From assembly GCF_022605725.1 (NCBI RefSeq), contig NC_065547.1:11077167-11141166 (forward strand): a DNA stretch of 64,000 nt, in the 5' to 3' direction. This DNA comes from Anthonomus grandis grandis. Lineage: Eukaryota; Arthropoda; Insecta; Coleoptera; Curculionidae. Positions 12,401 through 21,394 of the stretch are shown one piece after another. Both the position numbers and the translations under genes were made by a program. The notes below the pieces were generated by a model, which was given only the letters and a program-made list of their open reading frames with translations, was not told the DNA's origin and made no database searches. Numbering within the stretch: position 1 is the first letter of the stretch; every line of letters begins with the position of its first letter.

Positions 12401-15065
12401 GTTGAAGATAGTGTAAGGGATCAATGTTACTACGAATGCCCTTGAGCAAGATATTAGGTATATCACAATAATAGTCGTTTAAAATGTCAGGTCTTAACTC
12501 CGGTTCAGATACTTTTCTATTGCAATGTCTAAAATCATTAATAATCGACCAACATTCTCTTTGCCTATTTGATGACATATTTAAGCGATCCCTTTAATAA
12601 TTAGATTTTGCTGCTTTAATTGTCTTTCTGTACAGACTACAGTATTTTTGATGATATACAAGGATATTTTCATTTGTGATATATTTGCACAATTTAGTCA
12701 AAAAACGGAGGTTTTTAGCTGAAATTCTAAGGCCTCTTGTAACCCATGGTTTTCGTTTCTTAGTTTTAAGCCTCATTTTAGGAAAGCACTGATTTTTTTT
12801 TTATTAAATTGATAATTGATTGATATTAACGCTTTTATTATGCCTCAGTGCATTCCACTTTATCCTATGCCTTATTAGCTTGAGGTATTTCCTCCAGTAT
12901 TGGGAGAGTGCTAATAAATCAAAAGCGCATTGTACGTACGATGTTTCGACTTTCCTTCAGAGAAACTTGCCGTGGTACTTTTAAAAAAGAAAAAATCATA
13001 ACTATAATTAACATCTATATCTTGGAGTGCATATGTCAAGTACATAAAAATCTTTCAAACTACATGAGATCTGGAGATCTTAATTTTTTTAAAACTCGAA
13101 ATGCAGATAAATTATACATCCCTTTTACCCGGTTGTCGCAGGTACAGGATGGTCCGGAAATTACATCTCTCAAAATTTTTCATCATCTCCCATGTAGAAT
13201 AAAGAGAGCTAAGACTTTTCCAACCTTTAAGAGGGCTCTTAGGACCATGTTAGCTGACTGTCCTTTTTACTCGTTGACAGAGTTCTTTAACTGTAGATTT
13301 ATTGACTAAATTAAGTTAAATTTGTCTCCTTTCATATCTTTATAATTTTATACTATTTTTATTAGCATTGTAGTTTTTTATTGACAATTCCTATACATTG
13401 TTATGCTGTCAATGGAAATAAATGATTTGATTTGCATAAAAAAGCCTTTTTTCTGAATACCAAAATATGGACTCTTAGTAGTGGAACACTCATCAGAACC
13501 TCAATATTAGTGGTAAACATCATTGTAACCTTTACAGTATTACTAAATAATAACTACTAAATAACTAAATACTTAACTACTAAATAATAAATATTATATC
13601 AGAATAAAAAAACAGTGGGAATAATTCCTTGATTGCCATTAATTCATTTAAAGAATTCTGGGCTCATGTATTCCATAAAATATGTAGTATTTATAATAGT
13701 AGAGCATAGTTTTAAATAACCTGTTTTTTTTTTTAAATTTATTTTTAGTGTTTGTAATATTTTAAAGACTACATAAAGTACTTATTCTAAGATTTCCTTA
13801 CTAACTTTTTTAACCTAGATTTACTAATGTTAAGCCTATCAAACTGCTAACAGTGTTGATTTAAAGTCATTCATAATGTTTTAACCAACAACAAATACCA
13901 GATCCAACAGTTAGGTATATGAAGAAGAGGATGATTACAAATCTATCAGCTTTTTATAAGTTCATTGAGTACATCAAAAGCAAAACAGATATCATAGTAT
14001 TCTCTTCTTTTACAGGTTAGGTATATTAAGATATGACATAGTTTGCTCCACATTAAGTAAAATAGCTTGGCATGACAATTTATACCTGACATATTTAATA
14101 AACTTGTATTGTACCATCATTGCCTAAATAAACCAATTAAAAATATTGTTTAGATCTATTTGCAATCTAATTAGGTCTTGTCATCAGCAAACAGAAGAAG
14201 AAAGAAGGATATGGAATATAGTAGGTCCTTTATAAAAAGACAAAACAAAAGTTTCCAGATGTGATCCCCGAGGGACACTAGAATTCACACTAAAAACTTT
14301 AGATAAAAACTATTCAACTTCACCTATTTTATTCTAAAGTATATAAAATAAATTTAAAGTTTATTCAGTAGTATGTCATGATTAACTTTATCACACCCCT
14401 TAAGTCTGTGTAAATTGCATATACCTGTGTCATTTATAAAACATTGATTAATAAAATTGACAAATAGAAATAAATTAGTGTTTACAGATTGACCAGACAT
14501 AATGTAGTAAGGTAGTAATTATTTTATTAGAAACCTCTGCCAAAATTGTTTGAATAGTGTTCAAACAGGTATGGTGTAGCTGATAATGTACTAATTGGTC
14601 TGTAGTTTGTTATATTATTCTTATGTTGCATTCTCATCAAAGTTTTTAAATTCTTGCCTTGTAGTGTAAAGACTTGGCCCCTAAGGACATTATTGTAATA
14701 TAAATAAAATAAAAATGATATACTGCATAAATTCCAGATATATAACAGCTAAATAAGTTTCAACTTACTTCTCCCTTTAAAGAAATGCCTCCGACAGCCC
14801 CTTCACTCTCCGACTTCCTGGCATCATTGCCAATAAGATCAAAAAAAGCGGCAGTGGGATCTTTAACGTCCAGAGATGTTTCCGCGAAAATCCTACACAC
14901 CTCGGGCTCCTTTTTGCCCACATTCAAGTCACTGTTTGACTGTGCGAGTCTCAGATTGCTTATTTGGTTGGTGGTTTCCATAAGTTCTTTGGTGAAATCG
15001 GTGGGTTCCTTGTCGGAGCCGAAGTATTGGTTGAGGGACGGAGTGGGTTGTTGTTGGCCCGCCAT
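600..15065 (-). CDS. TRAPPC12: TRAPPC12 (TTC15) orthologue, TRAPP complex TPR subunit, 3' end outside window
   Basis: This is a subunit of the TRAPP tethering complex, which acts in ER-to-Golgi membrane traffic; the family ends in TPR repeats. Six exons can be placed with GT-AG junctions: 14769-15065, 7757-8067, 7252-7622, 932-1100, 805-875 and 600-754. Together they give 1374 nt, exactly 458 codons in one frame. Recognition rests on exons 2-3, where the order DAWIP, ATSQPG, LTMPG, LGEAEAA, VTQDERGLR, TGRLLT.YGQG, HSLQLWF.RLALLVK and FYPDMYGGRPGSM matches my memory of vertebrate TRAPPC12. Exons 4-6 enter the TPR region. The N-terminal part (about 100 residues before the conserved block) is much shorter than in vertebrates. 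Intron 3 (1101-7251) and intron 1 (8068-14768) hold retrotransposon copies on both strands. Exon 6 ends in phase 0 on a GTAAGT donor. Confidence 0.9.
805..875 (-). CDS. TRAPPC12: TRAPPC12 exon 5
   Basis: This is a 71-nt exon (acceptor TTTTTAG, donor GTAAAT). It encodes LLSALGRLHLQLGNIP, a TPR helix equivalent to the 'GRI.LQ.GDI' helix of vertebrate TRAPPC12. It is too short to be found as a stand-alone ORF. Confidence 0.8.
932..1100 (-). CDS. TRAPPC12: TRAPPC12 exon 4
   Basis: This 169-nt exon follows a CTTTTAG acceptor and restores a Gly codon shared with exon 3. It encodes SIKLWSGREARVMHSIINC, matching the LW..R..RVM.S..NC pattern of the family and leading into the TPR array. The donor is GTACCT. 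Confidence 0.85.
1235..3215 (-). mobile_element. 5'-truncated non-LTR retrotransposon copy A (family 1)
   Basis: Minus-strand coding pieces at 2778-3065, 2430-2738, 2169-2402 and 1651-1956 form one reverse transcriptase read in several frames. The thumb-linker block FFFHPVDATEV, the palm motif DLSKAFDCVDH and GVPQGLGPILFLLYVNDL are visible. The catalytic FADD is broken: the sequence reads QFAEDL and then jumps to linker, so part of the palm is deleted. The C-terminal end reads EEYFND then stop near 1495. The 3' end carries AATAAAG-like sequence near 1255. It is in TRAPPC12 intron 3 on the sense strand of that gene and is not functional. Confidence 0.85.
3385..4250 (-). mobile_element. 3' fragment E of a family-2 non-LTR retrotransposon
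   Basis: Read on the minus strand, degenerate codons recover a reverse transcriptase C-terminal region (DYTINGTIL..YVRILGVT, then LYAASLWYPNY and LEFVQRKF). The 3' end near 3390 has TTTATTGTCTAACAGG on the plus strand, resembling the TTTATTTCCAACAGG end of copy G. Only the thumb/connection region survives. Confidence 0.7.
4250..6474 (+). mobile_element. Non-LTR retrotransposon copy D (family 3) with (TTA)n tail
   Basis: Two overlapping plus-strand ORFs, 4305-5147 and 5087-6115, form one reverse transcriptase separated by a single frameshift near 5090. The first holds the fingers (LSDLRPISFLPTLSKILEK, QSGFRSNHSC) and palm motif A (LDYSKAFDTLNHDLL). The second holds SSGVPQGSILGPILF and the catalytic YYADDTQIY, then the thumb and a C-terminal segment ending near 6115. 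A 300-bp 3' UTR and AATAAAAAG precede the (TTA)n tail. The endonuclease is missing, so it is 5'-truncated. It is the least decayed RT of TRAPPC12 intron 3, lying antisense to that gene. Confidence 0.88.
6433..6474. repeat. (TTA)n microsatellite, 3' tail of retrotransposon D
   Basis: This uninterrupted TTA run directly follows the 3' UTR of element D and abuts the start of minus element F. Such trinucleotide tails are normal for CR1/Jockey-group elements. Confidence 0.9.
6475..7225 (-). mobile_element. Reverse transcriptase fragment F (family 2)
   Basis: The minus frame 6470-6850 reads the second half of the palm: MDHGF, SYLSDRHQFVEYNG, GAPQGSNLAPFLFSIFIND and a catalytic-box variant LLFGDDLKIF (GDD rather than ADD). 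Upstream, 6851-7225 continues in broken frames with KICPIFKSG-like, SILSNFSKVFE-like and DVIYTDFSKAFD segments. It is truncated at both ends and ends about 25 bp from TRAPPC12 exon 3. Confidence 0.8.
7252..7622 (-). CDS. TRAPPC12: TRAPPC12 exon 3 (conserved core)
   Basis: This exon is 371 nt and completes a split Arg codon from exon 2. It encodes the LTGRLLTIYGQG segment, then HSLQLWFTRLALLVK, the glycine-rich YPDMYGGRPGSM motif and LLLAELP. It ends on a GTAAGT donor with one base carried over. Confidence 0.9.
7757..8067 (-). CDS. TRAPPC12: TRAPPC12 exon 2 (conserved core)
   Basis: This exon is 311 nt, entering in phase 0 after a CAG acceptor and leaving with two bases on a GTGAGA donor. It encodes the conserved block RRDAWIP..TRQALIACATSQPG through VTQDERGLRELVQAGAF. 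This is the best diagnostic region for the family. Confidence 0.9.
8210..8570 (-). mobile_element. Short decayed reverse transcriptase C-terminal fragment
   Basis: On the minus strand around 8430-8560 the frame reads YAIMVWSLST..KSMIALQGKAGRII, the shape of the 'YGI..WG....... LQKKAIRII' segment at the RT/C-terminal junction of non-LTR elements. Nothing else of the element is intact. Confidence 0.5.
8780..10690 (+). mobile_element. Non-LTR retrotransposon copy O, 5' part (family 1), interrupted by B
   Basis: Degenerate endonuclease residues (CGDFNYDF near 8940) are followed by ORFs 9196-9693 and 9835-10428. These encode the RT: SSGVDDL, SNYRPIALLSVFSTIFEK, HQFGFRSG, FFDLTKAFDTINHALL, VVTGVPQGSVLGPSFFLLFINDL and the catalytic LFADDTSAV. 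The frame then continues broken to LVYKHPTS at about 10685, where the minus element B begins. The missing C-terminus resumes at 12786-13437. Confidence 0.85.
10691..12785 (-). mobile_element. Non-LTR retrotransposon copy B (family 1), inserted in O
   Basis: Minus-strand pieces 12594-12776, 12096-12578, 11733-12080, 11350-11796 and 10891-11316 read in order as endonuclease-RT linker, fingers (CNFRPISILSTLSKIVEK), palm A (VFCDLSKAFDCVDHGILL), palm B/C (GSVLGPLLFLLYVDDL, QFADDTTILW) and the C-terminal domain (YLCSAKLRDSCKPLF). It ends with YYNLDDFFNDRF and a stop at 10891. A few frameshifts or stops separate the pieces. The A/T-rich 3' tail at about 10691-10740 abuts interrupted element O. Confidence 0.87.
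12786..13437 (+). mobile_element. Non-LTR retrotransposon copy O, 3' part
   Basis: From about 12840 the plus strand reads YYASVHSTLSYALLA..GISS, then QKRIVRTMFRLSFRETCRG, the C-terminal domain of a family-1 element (ORF 12908-13309, ending EFFNCRFID). This is exactly what is missing from the 5' part that stops at 10690. The 3' UTR ends with GGAAATAAATGATTTGATTTG at about 13430. Confidence 0.82.
13438..14149. other. AT-rich TRAPPC12 intron 1 sequence, no gene seen
   Basis: I see no exon, RNA gene or recognisable element here; short stops occur in all frames and simple AT repeats such as ACTAAATAA near 13545-13590 are present. Confidence 0.5.
14150..14680 (-). mobile_element. Highly decayed reverse transcriptase fragment
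   Basis: On the minus strand near 14170-14280 a frame with indels reads SPRGSHLE..., then a stop-interrupted catalytic-box-like stretch (F.CR/ADD), resembling PRGS.LGPLLF....FADD of non-LTR elements. The flanking bases give RT-like words such as the equivalent of TYTDLRGCDKVNHDILL. The identification rests on weak similarity. Confidence 0.45.
14769..15065 (-). CDS. TRAPPC12: TRAPPC12 exon 1 (N-terminal, low complexity)
   Basis: This exon has 99 codons starting MAGQQQPTP and ends on a GTAAGT donor in phase 0. It is rich in polar residues. A segment reading PTAAFFDLIG resembles short FFD-type motifs in vertebrate TRAPPC12 N-termini. The start ATG lies in a CAAAATGGCGG context, close to a YY1 site, which is common at insect and vertebrate TSS/start regions. 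Confidence 0.8.
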
Positions 15066-15075
15066 TTTGGCTTTT
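15058..15075 (-). promoter_or_regulatory. YY1-like CAAAATGGCGG motif at the TRAPPC12 start
   Basis: The start codon of TRAPPC12 is embedded in GCCAAAATGGCGGGCC (minus strand), close to the YY1 consensus CAAGATGGCGGC, which in many animals sits at or just after the TSS of housekeeping genes. This supports 15065 as the true start. Confidence 0.5.
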
Positions 15076-15182
15076 TTATTTTTATTATAAGGAAGGGGAG
15101 TTTTTTAATAAATATACTATTTATATTTTTCCTGAATCGATTTGTTTTGGTTCTGGTGACAGCTGTCAGCCAGGGCACATTT

Positions 15183-15779
15183 TGAGGTTATGTCATATGT
15201 GTCCTACTCTACCAAGGTATAGTTCAACGGGTTGCCTACCTTGCAACTATAGTTCATACCTATTTTCAAAATACGAGGGCTGTTTAAAAAATTTCTTTTA
15301 AGGTTTATCGGTTTTTAATAAGGAGATTATAAGGCTAATTATAAAAAAAATAATATATTTATTTATATTATATACATAGTATATTCTTATCTGTATTGCA
15401 TAACAATGTACATAATTTAAAATTGCAAAAAATCACTTAAAACAATAGTAATTCCAGTGGAATTGGAAAATACCGTAAATTATGTTGTTTGTTATGAATC
15501 ATTAACATAAATATCTAGTATTAGAATGTGTATGTCAACTTTTCTAGGAATTTGTATATAATGGCAATTAAATTATATTTATTATATACAGAGGAAATAT
15601 TGAGATTTCACGATTGGATCTAATAATAAATCAATGATTTTTATGTAAACACCTGAAACAAAACGTACTTCACACACAAAAGATATAAATTTGTACTTGA
15701 TTAAATTGCTTATTAAAGATCAAAGGTGTAAGTAGATTTTTAATAGAGTTTCTTCACTAAACTGTGTGTGATAATCACC
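15183..15779. other. Intergenic spacer between TRAPPC12 and the small Ser-rich gene; possible solo mariner end
   Basis: This is mostly AT-rich spacer. At about 15270-15300 the sequence TACGAGGGCTGTTTAAAAAA resembles terminal inverted repeats of irritans/mauritiana-type mariners. I found no partner end, so it may be a solo relic or chance. Confidence 0.35.
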
Positions 15780-16134
15780 TTAATATTTCTCATTTTTCGC
15801 ATTGAAACTATCACTGCTGCAAACACTATAAAAATCACCATCATCCGTGCCACTTTTCACACTGTAGAAACTTTGTATACTTTTCATACTACTGAATGAA
15901 CTACTTGAGTGGGTTCGTGTTTTCTTATTTAATGGGGGGCAGTTGCTCGTCATCATTTCGCAGCCAGTAGTAGTTTCATGGTTATTTGGGGTTGTAGTCT
16001 TTTTTGGTAAATCTGGAATAACCATAAGGAAATCCTAATACTTCTTAAAAACGTCGTTTTTTAAAGTGTTTTTTACCTGAAGAAAAATCTGCACTGCCTC
16101 TACCACTACTACGTTTGCAGCATAGGAAAAACAT
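15780..16134 (-). CDS. Small two-exon gene, Ser/Thr-rich 96-residue protein of unknown function
   Basis: Exon 1 is 16077-16134 (19 codons plus one base, MFFLCCKRSSGRG...). A 64-bp intron with a GTAAAA donor and TTCCAG acceptor follows, and exon 2 is 15780-16012 with stop TAA. The junction restores an Asp codon and keeps the frame open, giving 96 residues. The N-terminus has paired cysteines next to basic residues (CCKR), which could be a palmitoylation site. The rest is low complexity with a serine run (THSSSSFSSMKS) and an acidic Ser-Asp tail (YSVKSGTDDGDFYSVCSSDS), resembling kinase-substrate or disordered regions. I do not recognise the family. It lies on the same strand as TRAPPC12, about 715 bp upstream of it. 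An intronless model starting at 16025 is the alternative. Confidence 0.55.
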
Positions 16135-16652
16135 TTTTTGTTAAAATACGTGAATCCCAATGCAAAACAACAAAGTAAGCCGCCCCCCTCGATGCTTTTA
16201 GCTTAATATAATTTTTAAAGCGGCACCGCAGGTTCAATGTTTGTTATTTGACTTATAAAAGATTAGGTCTTATCAGCGGAATGATAACAATTTTTTATAG
16301 TCTATTTTATATACGTAGAGTACGATTCGAATGTAAAAGTATTTATTTAAACGAATGTGGCTAGAGATGAATTTTTACACTAGAGGGAGCAATGAAGCAA
16401 TTTTGTTTGTTTGAAGTCCAACTTGTACTTGAGGTAATTGTGATGTTTATTTTAAAGCAACTAATCGTATAATTATAATATTAATCGTAATAAATAACTC
16501 GTACCAAATAATACATATAGTCATAACTCATATATTATATGAATAGTAGGTGTTCCTACTAATAACTGGCATTAGGCTTACCAAATTGATGGCGGCTTTC
16601 TGTCTTATTGCAATTTCCGTATTTTCGTCAAAATATCTCCAGCTGCTATATA
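16135..16652. other. Upstream region of the small gene, nothing recognised
   Basis: This holds the presumed promoter of the minus gene starting at 16134. No TATA box, repeat or ORF stands out before the mariner-like terminal repeat at 16653. Confidence 0.4.
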
Positions 16653-18203
16653 CAGGGTGATTTTCAACCTATGCGTATAAACTTGGGAAATGATAGCTGA
16701 TGTGTAATAATGAGTAATAATGAAAAGAAAATGTAGTAAAATATTTTTAGTTTTGGAGATATCCATATCTTTTTAAATAAAAAACGTGTATTTTTCAACG
16801 TGTTTAATTTAAACTAATTTAAAACAACTGTTCGAAGTTGTTTCCATTATTTTCGATACAGACTTGAGCTCTTCGAATCCATGAAGACGTACATATACAC
16901 GGGCCAAACCAGGCTGTAGGCGAATTGCGTCATTGGCAGCATTTATGCGATGTCGTAGCTCTTGCTCAGTATCAACTTCGTTTACATACACCATTGTTTT
17001 CATATGACCCCACAAATAAAAGTCTAATGGATTAAGGTCAGGCGAGCGAGGGGGCCACCCAACTGGACCATCACGGCCTATCCATCGTCCGGGAAACACA
17101 CGATCTAAATGTTGTCGCACTGGTCGTGAAAAATGTGGTGGAGCACCATCATGAAGAAACCACATGTTCTGCCTAACGTGGAGATTCACATTTTCAAGGA
17201 GCACTGGTAAATTGTTGCGCAAAAATTCTAAATACCGAGCACCAGTCAAACGATTTTCCAGAATAAAAGGTCCGATGAGCATCCCGTTCAGAATTCCAGC
17301 CCATACATTTACAGAAAAAAGTTTTGTTGTTGAAAGTATGTTCTTCGTGTAATATGCGGATTTTCCAAAGCCCAGTAATGAGTGTTATGAAAGTTGAAAA
17401 TTCCATTGCGCGTAAAATTTGCCTCATTCGGAACTAAAATGTTCATGGTAAAGTTTGGGCTTAACTGCTGGTGATGTAACAACCGCTCACAAAAGTATAC
17501 TCGAAGCGGCAAATCTCTTGGAAGTAGGGCTTGTACCCTCTGCACATGAAACGGGTACAGCAACTCGTGCCTATAAATTTGCCAACTTGTTAGATTGACT
17601 TGTTCCAAATCGCGCTGCAATTGTCCTAGTGCTAATTCCAGGCTGTTCTTCGATAACTTCTAAAATATCCTCCTCCAGATTTAGAATGTGCCTAGGTCTA
17701 ATAGCTCCTCCATCTTGTCCAGGCCGCGGCCGCAAATTGCCAGTTTCTCTACCCCGCTGAATAACACATAAGAAAGCCCCACGTCTCGGGTGATATCTTC
17801 GGGGAAATCTTTGGGCATACAGATCAGCTGCTGCCACTGCATTCTGATCCGTTTCTCCGTAAACCAAAACCATGTCGTCAAGTTCTTCGTTTGTAAAAAT
17901 GTGCGCCATTACATTTGACGCTTTTATTTTGTTCGTGTGAAAATAACGATCGAAAATGATCACAGGCACCAACAAACTAAGTACTGCTAAAGATTCCAAA
18001 CAACAAATTCCAAACATTATGACTTGTTTACTATCAGTTATTAATAAACAAAATAAGTTCGTCTGATACACGTTCTGTTAACATTTGTTTAACTTTATTT
18101 CGGAAACCAAAAATATTTTACTACATTTTTTTTCATTATTACTCATTATTGATCTTCATCTACCATTTCCCAAGTTTATGCGCATAGGTTGAAAATCACC
18201 CTG
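16653..18203. mobile_element. IS630/Tc1/mariner-type DNA transposon 1, complete ends, dead transposase
   Basis: Inverted terminal repeats of about 100 bp start CAGGGTGATTTTCAACC at 16653 and end with the complement at 18203. The homology continues through the GCGTATAAACTTGGGAAATG block and the ATGAGTAATAATGA block. The flanks are TA-rich (TATA|TA before, TATATAA after), consistent with a TA target duplication. The 1551-bp length fits a mariner-like element carrying one transposase gene, here on the minus strand. Confidence 0.9.
16809..17909 (-). pseudogene. DDE transposase of mariner-like element 1, frameshifted
   Basis: The transposase would start at MAHIFTNEELDDMVLVYGE (17909) and end at 16809, about 367 codons. 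It is now split over several minus frames: 17571-17909 (N-terminal helix-turn-helix, LYAQRFPRRYHPRRGAF), 17309-17620 (start of the catalytic core), 17194-17427 and 16809-17282. The second and third catalytic aspartates are visible in WFLHDGAPPHFS and RSPDLNPLDFYLWG. The first, in the FTDEASF motif of the sister element, is replaced: PNEANF has Asn. Frameshifts plus the lost Asp make it inactive. It contains the WPPRSPDL motif typical of the superfamily. Confidence 0.88.
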
Positions 18204-18539
18204 TATATAATATATTAAAATAGTGTAATACAATTTCATACAAGTATAACAAATTTTTAGGTTTAGTAATTATAGTATGGTCTTGGTAACAAATATGGCG
18301 CACCTAGGTAACCAAATGCCTGTATGTGCAAAGCGCTGGAATTTTTAATTCTACAAGATGATTATAAACAAATTAGTTTAAGTAATTACAAACAACCCAA
18401 AATGTCATTAATAAATACCAAAAAACTAATTTTACAATTCAAGGAAAACTCTACATAACAAAAATATTTTTAAAGCAATTAAAATTTTCGTATGAAATCA
18501 AAATTATCCTAATTTTCTTATACTAGAAGTGGCACGTGT
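18204..18539. other. AT-rich spacer, nothing recognised
   Basis: No coding, RNA or repeat signal is visible between the mariner-like element and the GC-richer segment at 18540. Confidence 0.4.
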
Positions 18540-18870
18540 AGGCACCGGTATGAAGGTTGAATGTGGCGGGGCGGAATAGTCTGCCACCCAAGATGGCCGA
18601 TTGATTCTGATTGTCTAATTTTTGACGTACATCAAATATGACAATAGTGACATTTTAACTCAAATACGACATTTGACGATTGTCTTTTTTAAGTTTTCTT
18701 GGGTGGAAAACAAGCCAAGCCTCATGATTTTCTTCCAATTTAAAGTTTTTAAGTAATTTTATAGGTTTTTGTAGTTTTTTTGAGTTTTGGGTTGATACAT
18801 TTTTTTACAAACGTGCCAACATCGAATCATCGTGCAATTACATAGAGCAGGAGACAGGTAAATTTCAATT
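18540..18870 (+). promoter_or_regulatory. Possible promoter and untranslated first exon
   Basis: This is a local rise in GC with GGCGGGGCGG and a YY1-type motif, CCACCCAAGATGGCCGA (18585-18601). It is followed at 18836-18870 by a stretch ending GAGACAG|GTAAAT, a reasonable splice donor. No downstream exon could be tied to it. The same CCACCCAAGATGG core recurs at 20951. It could be an untranslated exon of a gene whose coding exons are outside, or a duplicated fragment. Confidence 0.3.
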
Positions 18871-20929
18871 ATGACATACGGAAGTGTTTTCTAATAATGT
18901 TTAGGTGTATCTTGGATGTATTATCATTTTCCAGGATATAATTATAGATTTAATCCTATTTTGGACATATCTATGTCACTGTTCTCAATTTAACTTTTTT
19001 TTTACAATTCAGTTTTAATTCTTGAACCTTCACTGGGAAAATATGAAGTATTTCCTTTTCCTTGTCTTCATCTAGATTTAGATATTCATACAAATATTCT
19101 TTATTCACTAGTTTATATATGAGGAATTGCCCAGACAGTCACAGAAATCATAAATTATTTTAATTGCCATTGAATCCATCCTTACAAAAATCTTGTCTGT
19201 CATGTAAGTTCGACTAAAAATGTTTGCTCCAAATACTTCTGGTTCTTAAGTAGAAATGATATTCACATGGAGTATAAATACAATACCTATTTGTTCAATT
19301 TAATGACTTAATCCACCTTAAGTTATACACATTTATGGATGGATAGCCATGGTCATTTAGTCAATTTAGAGAAAAAGTTTTGGTTGGTTTATAAATATTT
19401 AAAGTATAAAATCAAAAGCCAACTTCAAAACCACAACAACAATCTTTAAGTGTTGGTCATTCTAAAAAACAGAAAAATATAAAATGCCTTTAAAAAAACA
19501 AAAATCCTGAATATCCTCATTTAATACTCATGATCATACACCTACACAATCAGAATAATTTTGTTTTTTAACTTTTTAGCTAAGATTTTAGTATGTAATA
19601 TCTTATTTTTTAAAATACCTAAATTACCTGAGACATTTTGATAGTAAATGCTATGCTATTTACAGTCCTATTTTATTTTTACTGGCCCATAATTACATTC
19701 ATATTATTAGCTTAAAGTAAAATTATGGACTAATATCAAATCCTTTACAGTATTATTTAGAACCTTAATTATTGTAATCATAACTAATGTGATAATCAAT
19801 ACTTACTAATAATGAAAACTTATGTATTTTGGATCATTAGGATGAAATACTTTTAGGAGATTTAATTTTAACCCGATAGAATATATAATATTGTATACAC
19901 AATACACTGTCTTAATCTGTTTTCTTATGTTTCATGTTGCATACTTACTGGAGACAACCCCACTGACTTGTGACATCTTTACCTGATTGTGACTAATCAA
20001 AAGTCATATTTTGTTTTTATTTGCTTATACTAAAAAAATAAAATGGAAAAAAACATGCATATTAACTCGTACATATGTATTTGTGTTATATCTAGTCATT
20101 ATTAATTAACTTATTTACAATGAAAAGCCAGATTTATTTCAAGAGATAGGTTCAGTTTCTGTCTTTATAAGATCTTATATTTTGTTTTCCATAATTTGTG
20201 GATATATATTATTTTATTGCAATTGTATAGATGGTTAAAAAATATATATGTTTAATTTTTTATTTAGGTATGTTTGTTACATATTTCTTATCATGTTTTA
20301 TCCTTATGGAAACAAAAAAGAGCAGGTAATTTTTTTCTGAAACTCCAGAAATTAGGATTTTCGGTTAAAATATGCTTTATACCTGCAACAATTCTATTTT
20401 TTACATAAAAGGTGTTATTAATACCATACTTACAGTTTGCAGTATTTCATTTAGAATATATTGTAACTTTCTTATGCCCTTTTTAAAACCCTTTGTTAAA
20501 TTTATTTTAATTCATCTTAAAATAAAACATTTAAAAGACAATTTAGCGTTGTTTTTTTTTTATTTAAAATTTAGTCCCATATCTATCGGGCCAATTTATA
20601 ATTCTTGGTAAGTACCTATAGCTAAATATATTAAATAAGCAATAAGCAATGTCTTTAGAACCAAATTTAAATTAAATAATATTTTAGTTGATGTGTTAAT
20701 TCTTGATTAAAGTGATGAGGGATGTCTGAGATGCAATATTTTTATTTTTTCTCAACATTTAAAATTAATGATTTTAATTAAATGTGGGTATTTCTAAAAT
20801 GAAAGTATATTGTTTTTTTTTTTAAATAAAATAAAATTCTATTTGAATATATCTCATCACTCGTCAGTTAACGCATCAACTTTGTAATGCAACTGCAAAT
20901 TACTTGAAATTTAAATACCAGGCAATAGA
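18871..20929. other. 2-kb AT-rich gene-free stretch
   Basis: Very AT-rich sequence. The only ORF over 75 codons (20372-20611, plus) is hydrophobic, without a recognisable domain, and looks like chance. No terminal repeats, tandem array or RT remnants were seen. Confidence 0.4.
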
Positions 20930-21175
20930 TCAAGCTTAAATTTCCCGCCACACGCCACCCAAGATGGATGCCCCCGTCTTTGTCAACAACGTCAATAAAG
21001 CTGTCAACAGAATTTCTGTCTGTTCATTAGGCAACACACATTTCTCTATATTTGTGTTCTGTGCGTGTAGGTTTCTATTTACATTTATTCTTGTCTAGTA
21101 TGCATGGCTTATGAAGCTCAAATTTTTTGATTTATGGACGTACATGCAGTGGACGAACAATACAGGTACCGCATA
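20930..21175 (+). promoter_or_regulatory. Second possible promoter / first exon with YY1-like motif
   Basis: GCCACCCAAGATGGATGCC (about 20951-20970) mirrors the segment at 18585. An ATG inside it opens a short frame, MDAPVFVNNVNKAVNRISV, before a stop. The block ends AACAATACAG|GTACCG at about 21172, a plausible donor. Evidence is by motif only. Confidence 0.3.
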
Positions 21176-21394
21176 TTAAAAAATTCTCTTGAATAGGGTA
21201 AAGAGATGGAAGAGAGTTTGTTCTCTGTGATGTAGAAAACTTTCTATAAATCATTTTCAGCCACGGTCAAGCTGTGCATTTTGGTAGAGTCTACCCTAAA
21301 CAACCACACGATACGAATACAATTACAAGCAATGACTCAATAATGCCTCTATAAATCAAAATCAACAACTATTTGCGCAAAATTTTCCTAGGGG

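Noticed and set aside
14785..15185. Plus-strand ORFs opposite TRAPPC12 exon 1
   Set aside because: They are antisense shadows; the minus strand has a start context, splice donor and exon phase that fit the rest of the gene.
20372..20611. 79-codon plus ORF, hydrophobic
   Set aside because: No domain, no splice or start support, and composition as expected from AT-rich DNA.
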